A DNA stretch of 64,000 bases from JBBTCX01 sp964494205 (GTDB lineage: Bacteria; Planctomycetota; Phycisphaerae; UBA1845). Made by a program: the position numbers and the translations under genes. Positions 55,320 through 62,766 of the stretch are shown here, piece by piece. The notes beneath the pieces are model-generated. The model had not been told where the DNA came from and ran no database searches. It saw nothing but the letters and a program-made list of their open reading frames with translations. Where the stretch lies: assembly GCA_964494205.1 (NCBI GenBank), contig CAZBRD010000008.1, positions 62,001-126,000 of the forward strand, read 5' to 3'. Positions within the stretch are counted from its first letter, which is position 1, and each line of letters opens with the position of its first letter.

Positions 55320-56381
55320 TCACTTCTTGGAATTAGTGAGGCGTTTGCGCAAGTAATCCGCGCGGGCGATCGCCCGATCTTCGTCATCCATCAACTTACC
55401 GCATAGCTTCTGCAGGTGTGCGTCCTGCACGTGCAGGAAAATCTCGTTCAGCGTCTTCGCATCAAACTCATTGAATCGACCCATGTGCAGGCCCATGCGA
55501 ATAGGCGAAAGCAGCGCCAGCGTTTCCTGACTGGTGATACGTCGAGCGTTGACCAGCACGCCGTACGATCGCCAGATGGTGTCGTCCAGAATATGCGGGC
55601 GGTGTTTTGCGAGCGACTCGCGGGCGGCCCGTTCGTATTCCACCACTTTGGGGATGGTCCGCTTGGCGAACGTCTCCACGATTTCCTCTTCCGATTTGCC
55701 AAGCGTGGTTTGATTGGAAACCTGATAGAGATCGCCGATGGTGTCGGTGCCCTCGCCAAAAACGCCGCGAACAGCCAACCGCATATCCTTAGCCGCCCGG
55801 GCGACACGCTCGATTTCCTTGGTCAACTTAAGCGCGGGCAGGTGCAGCATGAACGAAACGCGAAGCCCCGTACCGAGATTCGTCGGGCAGGCGGTCAAAT
55901 AGCCCAATTGCTTATCGAAAGCGAAATCGAGCGACCCACTTAACGCGTCATCGAGGTCGTTCACTTCTTCCCACAACGAATCGATCTGCAGCCCACTCCG
56001 CAATGCCTGTATGCGTAGGTGGTCTTCTTCGTTGATCATCAACGCGCGAGTCTCCTGGGCCGAAATGGTTACGCCGCGAACGCCGTCGCTCAGCGCATGC
56101 TGCCGGCTGATCAGGTGTCGTTCGACCAGCATCTCGCGATCGAGCAGGTCCGTTTCTTCCATGTCGACGAGCGCGTTGTCATCGGCTTCGGGTAGCGACG
56201 TGATGGCGCTTGAAATGCTGCGATAGATTTCGGCGCGGTCATCCGCCCCAGCCGCGGAAAGGAAAGGGTAACCCGACAGATTCCGCGCGAGGCGAATGCG
56301 CGAAGAGATCACGATGTCGGACATGGGTCCAACTCCGCGAAGCCATTCGCCGGTGCCGCGACAGAGTTTATCGAAGTTCAT
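55320..56381 (-). CDS. mcsB: Protein arginine kinase McsB
   Basis: A 353-residue phosphagen kinase-like enzyme that phosphorylates arginine to mark proteins for ClpCP degradation. Visible signatures: DIVISSRIRLARNLSGYPF, CPTNLGTGLRVSFMLHLPAL, RGVFGEGTDTIGDLYQVSNQ and RITSQETLALLSPIRMG. Length is standard. It overlaps mcsA by 4 bp (ATGA) in the conserved mcsA-mcsB order. ctsR and clpC are not in the window. Confidence 0.95.
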   Translation of the reverse strand: MNFDKLCRGTGEWLRGVGPMSDIVISSRIRLARNLSGYPFLSAAGADDRAEIYRSISSAITSLPEADDNALVDMEETDLLDREMLVERHLISRQHALSDGVRGVTISAQETRALMINEEDHLRIQALRSGLQIDSLWEEVNDLDDALSGSLDFAFDKQLGYLTACPTNLGTGLRVSFMLHLPALKLTKEIERVARAAKDMRLAVRGVFGEGTDTIGDLYQVSNQTTLGKSEEEIVETFAKRTIPKVVEYERAARESLAKHRPHILDDTIWRSYGVLVNARRITSQETLALLSPIRMGLHMGRFNEFDAKTLNEIFLHVQDAHLQKLCGKLMDDEDRAIARADYLRKRLTNSKK

Positions 56382-56869
56382 GCCGTTTCCATCGATCGTA
56401 TCTGGTCTCGAACCCGGGCCGCGAGCTCGTAGTTTTCCTGCTCGATCGCCTCCTGCAATTCTCGCTGCAATCGGTTGAGACCGGCTTTCTTGCGAGCGAC
56501 CGGATCCACGGACTTGCCGGGTACCTTGCCCACGTGAAGCTTGGCGCCTTCGTGGGCACGTTCAATCAACGGCATCAGTTGCGCGCGAAAGGCCACGTAA
56601 TCGTGCGGACAGCCAAGTACACCTTTCAACTGAAACTCGCGGAACGAAATGCCGCAATGCTCGCAAACCGTATCGTCCCCCGCGCCGATGCCGGCCTTCT
56701 GCTTGATGAACTCCTGAATGATCGCAGCCGTCGGTTGATGATGCTTGATGATGACGTGCTCTTTCTGGGCGCAGGCCTCGCAAAGGTGACGTTCACGCTT
56801 CTCCGGAACTGTGTCCGTGATGTGAACGGTCGCCTTTGCTTTCTCGCAGAGCTGACACGTGTAATCCAT
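56378..56869 (-). CDS. mcsA: McsA-like activator of McsB with zinc fingers and UVR motif
   Basis: A 163-residue protein with two treble-clef-like zinc fingers (CQLCEKAKATVHI with LCEACA, then CEHCGISFREF with GCPHDY) and a C-terminal UvrB/UvrC motif (LNRLQRELQEAIEQENYELA). This is the McsA architecture; McsA activates McsB. A -35/-10 promoter lies 35-70 bp upstream. The order mcsA-mcsB and 4-bp overlap support joint translation. Confidence 0.93.
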   Translation of the reverse strand: MDYTCQLCEKAKATVHITDTVPEKRERHLCEACAQKEHVIIKHHQPTAAIIQEFIKQKAGIGAGDDTVCEHCGISFREFQLKGVLGCPHDYVAFRAQLMPLIERAHEGAKLHVGKVPGKSVDPVARKKAGLNRLQRELQEAIEQENYELAARVRDQIRSMETA

Positions 56870-56910
56870 GGTTTGGAAGCCTCAGAATCGCCGCTTCTTT
56901 CCTGAATTTT

Positions 56911-56939
56911 ATTCTATGAATCGACTTATGCATCGTCAA
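56911..56939 (-). promoter_or_regulatory. Promoter of mcsA-mcsB
   Basis: On the minus strand TTGACG (56939-56934), a 17-bp spacer and TAGAAT (56916-56911). It gives a leader of about 35 nt. The -35 begins 4 bp beyond the stop of the upstream PTPS gene. Confidence 0.75.
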
Positions 56940-56942
56940 TTT

Positions 56943-57332
56943 TCAGGGCCTGTCTGCACTTTCTGCGTGTTCATCGACTTGATAGGCAGCCACGCAGCCC
57001 GGCGCTTCGGTCACCTCGACTTTATAAATCGTGCACCAGCCAGCCTTTTGGATCGAGTGCAGCACAAACTGCGCGACGATTTCAGCAGTGGGAATAGCGC
57101 CGGATAGCGCAGGATTTGTGTTCAGGTCAGTGTGGTTCAATGCGCTGAGCGTCTCCGTCAACGCAGCCTGCACCGCCACGAAGTCCACAACCATCGCCAA
57201 CCGGTCCAGTTTCCGACTCCGAAAAAACGCACGAACGTGCCAGTGGTGGGAATGGGGTAACTCCCAGACGCCATCCGGCATGAGAACGTGATGCTCTGCG
57301 GTGAAGCTGTGTTCGACCGTGACCGTGAACAT
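56943..57332 (-). CDS. 6-pyruvoyl tetrahydropterin synthase family protein, PTPS-III-like
   Basis: 129 residues from the ATG at 57332 (TTG at 57341 is a weaker start). Zinc ligands: H in SFTAEHHV and the HxH of ELPHSHHWHV. In QueD the motif is CxxxHGH; here the Cys position is Trp and the sequence reads ExxHSH. That matches the PTPS-III subtype (ExxHGH), described in bacteria as replacing dihydroneopterin aldolase (FolB) in folate synthesis. A queuosine role (QueD) is therefore less likely. It lies upstream of mcsAB with its own start. Confidence 0.8.
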   Translation of the reverse strand: MFTVTVEHSFTAEHHVLMPDGVWELPHSHHWHVRAFFRSRKLDRLAMVVDFVAVQAALTETLSALNHTDLNTNPALSGAIPTAEIVAQFVLHSIQKAGWCTIYKVEVTEAPGCVAAYQVDEHAESADRP

Positions 57333-57432
57333 GCGGGCCAATGTAAACGATGGACTGTGGTCGGGGAATGGATGTCACCGCTTGTTGCAGCCACGTTCAG
57401 ACCTCGCGCATTTCGATTACAATTCTGCTCGA

Positions 57433-58038
57433 ATGAGTTCTAGACCATCGACAACGGGCTCCTCACCTCTGGCCGTCATTCCGGCCTCGCGAGCGCGCGC
57501 GGTGACGCGCGGGCTGTTGTGGCTTGCTCCGGCCTTCTTGCTTGGCGTTGTGCTTCGGGTCATCGTGCACGAACTCTGGATGAGCGAACCGGGCATGCGA
57601 AGCTGGATTGTGGAGCTGAGCCTTTGGATGGCGTTACTGCCGTTGCCGCTTGTCACGTTATCACTGTTGTTCGCAGGATTGCGATGGCTGTTGCTGGGTC
57701 TCTGGCCGGGTCCCGTCGGTTTTTTCGGCTACGAAGATCGGCTGGAAGCGCGACTCGGCTCCTTCGGCACGCGCGTCTACGACTTGCCGCGCCTGCGAGT
57801 GCGGTATTTCTTTGAACTCGACGATGAAGTAGAAGACGGTGGATTCGAAGCTTACCTGCCGGAAGAAGAGCAGATCGAAAAGTACCTTCCGCGAATGGAT
57901 CATCCGCGATCAGCCCAGCCGATCCACCAGATAATTATGCGATACGCAGCGGGCTCGGAAGACCGACTGGCTTCACAGCTGCGCCCTGCCACTGAACGCT
58001 GGCGATCTCTGAAAACTCCGTCAACACAAAAAGAATAG
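57433..58038 (+). CDS. Hypothetical two-helix membrane protein
   Basis: 201 residues from the ATG at 57433. Two membrane helices (about residues 28-45, LLWLAPAFLLGVVLRVI, and about 65-95, LLPLPLVTLSLLFAGLRWLL) precede a soluble acidic C-terminal domain (FFGYEDRLEARLGSFGTRVY, then ELDDEVEDGGFEAYLPEEEQ). I recognise no family. A TACAAT box (57418-57423) ends 9 bp before the ATG with no Shine-Dalgarno, so the mRNA may be nearly leaderless. It is divergent from the PTPS gene across 100 bp. Confidence 0.65.
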   Translation: MSSRPSTTGSSPLAVIPASRARAVTRGLLWLAPAFLLGVVLRVIVHELWMSEPGMRSWIVELSLWMALLPLPLVTLSLLFAGLRWLLLGLWPGPVGFFGYEDRLEARLGSFGTRVYDLPRLRVRYFFELDDEVEDGGFEAYLPEEEQIEKYLPRMDHPRSAQPIHQIIMRYAAGSEDRLASQLRPATERWRSLKTPSTQKE

Positions 58039-58066
58039 TGCGCCTGGAACCAACCAAGCGCACTAT
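58035..58066 (-). terminator. Terminator between convergent genes, after clpP2
   Basis: Stem with atagtgcgc (58035-58043) and gcgcactat (58058-58066); ccaa/ctgg extends it with one mismatch. On the minus strand it is followed by TCTTTTTGTG, a fair U-tract. It is 53 bp after the clpP2 stop and lies at the 3' end of the convergent membrane protein gene. Confidence 0.75.
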
Positions 58067-58118
58067 GTTTCGTTACCAATCAACGTTGGCTGGGCCCGCC
58101 CACAAGGGCAGGATTACA

Positions 58119-58727
58119 TCAGGTCTGCGGCATGCGCTCAAGGATATGGTCCGCCAGACCGTAGGCCAAGGACTCCTGCGCATCCAGCCACTTGTTGCGA
58201 TCGCAGTCCTTTTCAACCTTGTCCATCGGCTTACCAGAGCGCGACGAAAGAATCGCATAAAGCGCCTTTCGCAGGCGGATAATCTCTTCCGCCTCGATCG
58301 ACAGATCGGTCGCAGACCCCTGCATCACGCCGCCGAGCAGCGGCTGGTGCAGGAGCATGCGCGAGTTCGGCAACAGATATCGCTTACCCTTCGCACCGCC
58401 GCACATGATGATCGCGCCCATGCTGGCCGCCAATCCCACGTTGTACGTCGCGACGTTGCAGCGGAGGTACTGCATGGTGTCATAGATCGCCAAACCGGCC
58501 GAGACTGAACCGCCGGGGCTGTTGATGTAAAAGTGGATGTCCGCCTTGGGGTCCTCATTGGAGAGGAACAGCAATTGCGCGATGATCAGGTTGGAAATCT
58601 CGTCGTCGATGCCGCCGGTAAGAAATACGATGCGGTCCTTGAGAAGCCGCGAGAAGATATCCATCTCGCGCTCGCCACGACCGGTTGATTCAATGACAAA
58701 CGGTACTCGTTGATTGATCGCACCCAT
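58119..58727 (-). CDS. clpP2: ATP-dependent Clp protease proteolytic subunit (second copy)
   Basis: A 202-residue serine protease from the ATG at 58727 (GAGTG nearby); an upstream in-frame frame to 58790 is not conserved. Catalytic triad: S102 in GLAASMGAI, H127 in LLHQPL and D176 in DRNKW. FYINSPGGSVSAGLAIYDTM is the typical oxyanion and head region. It lies 125 bp after clpP1. Paired ClpP1/ClpP2 subunits may form a mixed tetradecamer fed by ClpX or ClpC, but no unfoldase gene adjoins. Confidence 0.95.
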   Translation of the reverse strand: MGAINQRVPFVIESTGRGEREMDIFSRLLKDRIVFLTGGIDDEISNLIIAQLLFLSNEDPKADIHFYINSPGGSVSAGLAIYDTMQYLRCNVATYNVGLAASMGAIIMCGGAKGKRYLLPNSRMLLHQPLLGGVMQGSATDLSIEAEEIIRLRKALYAILSSRSGKPMDKVEKDCDRNKWLDAQESLAYGLADHILERMPQT

Positions 58728-58820
58728 GTTCACTCTAGCTCCGTGTGGGAGGTATTGCGTCTTGAATTCTCGGCAGATCAAATCACTCAATCTGCCTTAC
58801 GGTTTCGAATGAAGCTGTAG

Positions 58821-58841
58821 GGTGGGTGCTCAGCACCCACC
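58821..58841. repeat. Palindromic repeat between clpP1 and clpP2
   Basis: 10-bp arms ggtgggtgct (58821-58830) and agcacccacc (58832-58841) separated by one base. On the mRNA it would form a tight hairpin 11 bp beyond the clpP1 stop. It could set the clpP1:clpP2 ratio. Confidence 0.85.
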
Positions 58842-58851
58842 AGTTCTGGTC

Positions 58852-59490
58852 TTAGTGAATCGCCGAAGGGCCTAGTTCTTTCTTCTTCTTGCCTGTGCTT
58901 TCGTCGAGAATCTCGTCGACCAAACCATACGCCAATGCTTCCTGCGCCGTGAGGAAACGATCGCGCTCGGTGTCTTCCGCCACCTGCTTCACGTCCTTGC
59001 CCGTGCACTTGGCGATGATCCCGTTCAATCGATGCTTGTCACGCAGGACTTCCTCAGCCTGAATCCGGATATCCTCAGCCTGGCCGGTAATACCGCCATA
59101 CGGCTGATGCAGCATGACCTTGGCGTTGGGAAGAATGAATCGCTTCCCTTTGGTGCCCGCCATCAGAATGATGGCTGCCCCGCTGGCCGCCTGCCCGATG
59201 CAATACGTCGCCACCTCCGACCCCATGAATTGCATGGTGTCGTAGATCGCCAGCGTCTGATCCACCAATCCGCCCGGCGAATTGATGTACAGATGCACAT
59301 CCTGATTGCGGCGAATCGATTGCAGATACAGCAACTGCTGGATCACGATGCTCGCTGTGCGCTCAGCGATCGGACCCGCCAGAAAGATGATCCGGTTTTC
59401 CAGCAGCATGTCCGTGAGAGACATCTCACGCGTGCGCTGGTATGGCGGATATTGATTGACTGAACCCAAAGGTCCCGGAAAGTCATGCAT
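58852..59490 (-). CDS. clpP1: ATP-dependent Clp protease proteolytic subunit (first copy)
   Basis: 212 residues with triad S103 (GQAASGAA), H128 (VMLHQP) and D177 (ERDRF). The N-terminal MHDFPGPLGSVNQYPPYQRT and the C-terminal STGKKKKELGPSAIH extension distinguish it from clpP2. Gly replaces the usual Met after the catalytic Ser. It lies 168 bp downstream of tig in the same direction, and the order tig-clpP1-clpP2 suggests a protein quality-control operon. Confidence 0.95.
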   Translation of the reverse strand: MHDFPGPLGSVNQYPPYQRTREMSLTDMLLENRIIFLAGPIAERTASIVIQQLLYLQSIRRNQDVHLYINSPGGLVDQTLAIYDTMQFMGSEVATYCIGQAASGAAIILMAGTKGKRFILPNAKVMLHQPYGGITGQAEDIRIQAEEVLRDKHRLNGIIAKCTGKDVKQVAEDTERDRFLTAQEALAYGLVDEILDESTGKKKKELGPSAIH

Positions 59491-59524
59491 AGGAATACCC
59501 TCAGCCTATTATAGACATTCGGAC

Positions 59525-59586
59525 TTCGCTGGAGCGAACTTCGCCGAAACGAGAATCCCTTCCCGCTTCGTCTCGCTGGAGCGAGA
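59525..59586. repeat. Cluster of short inverted repeats in the tig-clpP1 gap
   Basis: Hairpins ttcgct-gg-agcgaa (59525-59538) and tctcgct-gg-agcgaga (59571-59586) flank the 12-mer gagaatcccttc (59551-59562) shared with the flgF-flgG gap. The same loop, gg, is used in both hairpins. Confidence 0.8.
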
Positions 59587-59657
59587 GTCGCTTCTATATG
59601 AATTGTCGGCAAAACCCCCGTCAGGCCGCCGTTGTTTCGTACCCCAAAGGAACCTGA

Positions 59658-61151
59658 TTACTTTTTCGGACCTTGCGACTCAGTTATCGACGCAGTCTTA
59701 ATCAGCTCATCAAGCACCATGCCGTCGCGAAGGGTCAGGTACAAAGCAACCATTCCGTCACCCTTGCTCAGCTCGTCGCGAACGCGGTCAAACCGCTTGT
59801 TGGTGCGACGGGCGATAGACGCGATAGCTGCGTTGACCTGCTCCTCGCCGACCTGAATTTCCTTTTCCTCTGCGATCTTCTCAAGGATGAAGAAAAGTTT
59901 AAGGTCGCGAACCGTTTGGTCCTTCGCCTTCATGCGCATTTCGTCGGCTTCCTTGGCCACCTCGGCTTCGGGAACGCCGGATTGCAGCATCTCGATCATG
60001 CGCTTGACCACAGCCCGCTCTGTTTGTCGCTCGGACAATCCAGCTGGGATCTCGCAGTTGGTTTTCTCGATCAGGTAGTCAGCCGCCTGTGACCGCATGC
60101 CTTCGTTGATCGTACGATCGATCTCCGAATCCATACTCTTTCGAACAGCATCGCGAAGATCGGATTCCGATTCTGCCCCGATCATTTCGAGGAACGCACT
60201 GTCCAGCGGATGCGGTTCGAGGCGCTTGATTTCTCGCGTAATGAAAGTAGCTGTAGCGGTCTTACCGCGAACATTCAAGTTCTCGTGATCAGCCGGCATT
60301 GTCCCCTGCACGGTGGACGTCTCATTGAGTTTCTTGCCCGCGAGCGATTCGCCAAGACCCTTCAGCAGCAAACCGCCATGGAAACCATCGCGTGCGAAAA
60401 GTTCGTAGTTGTCCTCTGAATGGATGACTTCGCCATCCACCGCGATTTTCATATCCGCGTAAATCAGGTCGTGCAGTTGGATGGTCCCGCTTTCCACAGG
60501 TTCATAGCGACCATACGACAACCGCATGCGGCGGATTTCTTCATCGATATCCGCATCACTGATGGTCACTTTCGGCTTCTTGATCGGAATGTTCTCAAGC
60601 TCGGGGAGCTCAAATTGCGGCTTCAGTTCCAGCTCGCAAGCGAACGTCAGCGGCTTGTCTTTGGGAAGCTCCAGTGACTCCAGCGCCTTGTCGACCGAGA
60701 CGAGCTTATCCATCTCTACCATACGCGGCTTATTGTCTTCGCCAGTGCGCTCTTCCTTGACCTTCACCCAGATGCGTGGATCGCCGAGCGGCTTCAAGCC
60801 TTCCTTCTCGATCGCAGCCATGTAACCGCTGCCGACGAGCTGGCTCTTCAGCTGATCGCCGACATCCGTAGCGAAGCGCTTCTCAATGAGCTTCATCGGC
60901 GCGCGCCCCTTGCGGAAGCCGGGAACTGCCGCGTCCTTTTGCAGCTCGACGAATTGCTCGCCCATGCGTTCGTCAACGGTCTCGCGCGGGACGGTGATCG
61001 TCAGCTTGAGGCGAAGCGGGCCAAGCTCCTCGCGCTCGACGAGGATGGCCTCTTTAAGCTTGGCCATGATCTTCGCTTGTTCAGAAGCTTCATCGCCTTC
61101 CGGCTGTTCGATATCCTGATCCTGGTCCAAAGCCAGTCCTTCCTGGGTCAT
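59658..61151 (-). CDS. tig: Trigger factor
   Basis: A 497-residue ribosome-associated chaperone with prolyl isomerase activity. It has an acidic N-terminal extension of about 40 residues, then the ribosome-binding domain with the signature GFRKGRAPMKLIEKRF. A PPIase-like domain (about 225-320, ENYELFARDGFHGGLLLKGL) and the C-terminal chaperone arms follow. It is longer than E. coli trigger factor (432) because of the N-terminal extension and small inserts. It heads the tig-clpP1-clpP2 set. Confidence 0.95.
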   Translation of the reverse strand: MTQEGLALDQDQDIEQPEGDEASEQAKIMAKLKEAILVEREELGPLRLKLTITVPRETVDERMGEQFVELQKDAAVPGFRKGRAPMKLIEKRFATDVGDQLKSQLVGSGYMAAIEKEGLKPLGDPRIWVKVKEERTGEDNKPRMVEMDKLVSVDKALESLELPKDKPLTFACELELKPQFELPELENIPIKKPKVTISDADIDEEIRRMRLSYGRYEPVESGTIQLHDLIYADMKIAVDGEVIHSEDNYELFARDGFHGGLLLKGLGESLAGKKLNETSTVQGTMPADHENLNVRGKTATATFITREIKRLEPHPLDSAFLEMIGAESESDLRDAVRKSMDSEIDRTINEGMRSQAADYLIEKTNCEIPAGLSERQTERAVVKRMIEMLQSGVPEAEVAKEADEMRMKAKDQTVRDLKLFFILEKIAEEKEIQVGEEQVNAAIASIARRTNKRFDRVRDELSKGDGMVALYLTLRDGMVLDELIKTASITESQGPKK

Positions 61152-61287
61152 GCCGCTGGGCTCCTACGAAATAAGAATCAACAGGTGGGAAACCACCCCT
61201 CCTTAGATTATCGGTGTCGGCAAATCGCCGGAAAGGGTGAAGGTACTCGACAGGGGCACGGTTAGCAACGCTGGCGAAGGTACGTCG

Positions 61288-61983
61288 TCAGTGCTGCGAG
61301 CGACCGCGCCGAGGCACATTTCGCTTGAAAAGCGTGCCGAATGCAACGATTCCAGCCGCCATCCCGAGCGTGGCCGGTTCGGGAATGACAAGGACACCGC
61401 CAGTGAGATCGCCGGTGAACGCGCGCCAGGTTGTGACAGGGTCGCCGGGGCCACCGAAGCCGAAATCGATTCTCGCGCCGTAGTTCGGGTCAGGCACATC
61501 ATCGTTCATGACATCCAACGTGGCGGGGATTGATTCGAGTCGAATGTGTAAGTCGCCCATAAACATCTCGCCGCCCGGCGGTATTGGTGGTGGAAACGGC
61601 GGAAAGACCATCGGATAGCCAATCGAAGGACGCGGCAAATACGGAAACACCGCGGCGAGGCCGGTCGGGTCGTACCAATGAAATTGATCGTCGTCATCCG
61701 TACCTGGAATGGCGTCAATCCCGGGATAAGTAAGTCCGCTGCTGTCTTCGAAATCGAGAAATATCCCGCGAATCCCAAGTGCCCCTTGCGGATTGCCAGT
61801 GTCCACGAGAAACGCTTCGACGTTGATGATGTCACCAACCTGATAATCAGCCCCATTGGGCGGTGGCGTCGGCCGCAGATCGATGCGCGCACCGGCAAAC
61901 GAAACCGTGGCAAAGATTGCAACGCAAATGCAATAACAAAACGCCCTTATCTGAAATTTCAAATCTGAAATCTGTGCTTTCAT
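61288..61983 (-). CDS. PEP-CTERM protein A (tandem paralogue)
   Basis: About 231 residues from the ATG at 61983, with CAGGAG 6 bp upstream. An N-terminal hydrophobic stretch (AFCYCICVAIFATVSF) acts as signal peptide, and AGARIDLRPTPPPNGADYQV opens the mature domain. The C-terminus VLVIPEPATLGMAAGIVAFG with a basic end is the PEP-CTERM signal. Its first residues (MKAQISDLKFQI) are encoded by heptamer repeats. It overlaps the upstream paralogue by 4 bp and shares about half its residues with it. Confidence 0.85.
   Translation of the reverse strand: MKAQISDLKFQIRAFCYCICVAIFATVSFAGARIDLRPTPPPNGADYQVGDIINVEAFLVDTGNPQGALGIRGIFLDFEDSSGLTYPGIDAIPGTDDDDQFHWYDPTGLAAVFPYLPRPSIGYPMVFPPFPPPIPPGGEMFMGDLHIRLESIPATLDVMNDDVPDPNYGARIDFGFGGPGDPVTTWRAFTGDLTGGVLVIPEPATLGMAAGIVAFGTLFKRNVPRRGRSQH
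61947..61974 (-). repeat. Four heptamer repeats at the 5' end of PEP-CTERM gene A
   Basis: Reading the minus strand: cagattt, cagattt, gaaattt, cagataa. They are translated as QISDLKFQIR at the start of the protein. Same period 7 as the repeats at 12708-12787. Confidence 0.75.
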
Positions 61984-62639
61984 GACCAACTCCTGATTCG
62001 AATAAACTGCCCGGCAGCGGCCAAAATCAGAAGCGCTAGACTCGTTGGCTCAGGAATGACAAGAACGCCGCCGGTAAGTTCGCCGGTGAAGGCGCGCCAC
62101 GTTGTGACAGGATCATTCAGCCCGCCAAATCCAAAATCCGCTCGTGCACCAAAAGTGGGATCGGGCTCGTCGTCGTTCATCACATCGAGCGTTGCCGGTA
62201 CCGTTTCAAGTCGAACATTCAAATACCCCAGTAACAGTTCTCCTCCGTCCGGCAAGCGTGGCAACCAAGGTGGGCCCACATCGGGAAAGACCATCGAAGT
62301 ACCAGGCAGATTCGGGAAGCATGCACAAATATCGAATGGACTTACCCATCGGAACTGATTGTCATCCTGGGTTCCCGAAATGGCATCAAGCCCCGGATAA
62401 GAGAACCCCTCGCTATCCACGAAGTCCAGAAACAAACCGCGAAAATTGATATCCCCCTGCGGATTGCCAGTATCCACCATGAACACCTCAACGTTGAACA
62501 CATTGCCAACCTGATACTCCGCCCCATTCGGCGGCGGTGCGGGACGGAGGTCAATTCGTGCGCCGGCGTAAGTTGTGGCCTGGTGCCAAGTCGCGGTGAA
62601 TATCGCAAAAACAACGAGAAATCGACCGACTCTGCACAT
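61980..62639 (-). CDS. PEP-CTERM protein B (tandem paralogue)
   Basis: About 219 residues from the ATG at 62639, preceded by GGGGG; an upstream in-frame extension to 62672 is not needed. Signal peptide to about residue 25, then GARIDLRPAPPPNGAEYQVG, NVEVFMVDTGNPQGDI and a shared core ending DPVTTWRAFTGELTGGVLVI. C-terminus VIPEPTSLALLILAAAGQFI is the PEP-CTERM signal. The domain function is unknown. The gene precedes its paralogue with an ATGA overlap. Confidence 0.85.
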   Translation of the reverse strand: MCRVGRFLVVFAIFTATWHQATTYAGARIDLRPAPPPNGAEYQVGNVFNVEVFMVDTGNPQGDINFRGLFLDFVDSEGFSYPGLDAISGTQDDNQFRWVSPFDICACFPNLPGTSMVFPDVGPPWLPRLPDGGELLLGYLNVRLETVPATLDVMNDDEPDPTFGARADFGFGGLNDPVTTWRAFTGELTGGVLVIPEPTSLALLILAAAGQFIRIRSWS

Positions 62640-62683
62640 GTCGCAACCCCCGATCGTCGAAGAAAGGTCCAACGTGCGTTGCC

Positions 62684-62713
62684 TTCACAAGCGCACGTCG
62701 GACTACTAGTATA
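62684..62713 (+). promoter_or_regulatory. Candidate promoter of the aldolase gene
   Basis: TTCACA (62684-62689), 18-bp spacer, TAGTAT (62708-62713). A small agtttg/caaact hairpin (62724-62738) would lie in the leader, just before the GGAGG ribosome binding site at about 62752. Confidence 0.4.
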
Positions 62714-62766
62714 TATTCCTCGAAGTTTGTCTCAAACTATCACGATTTTCGCGGAGGACGCTGCCC

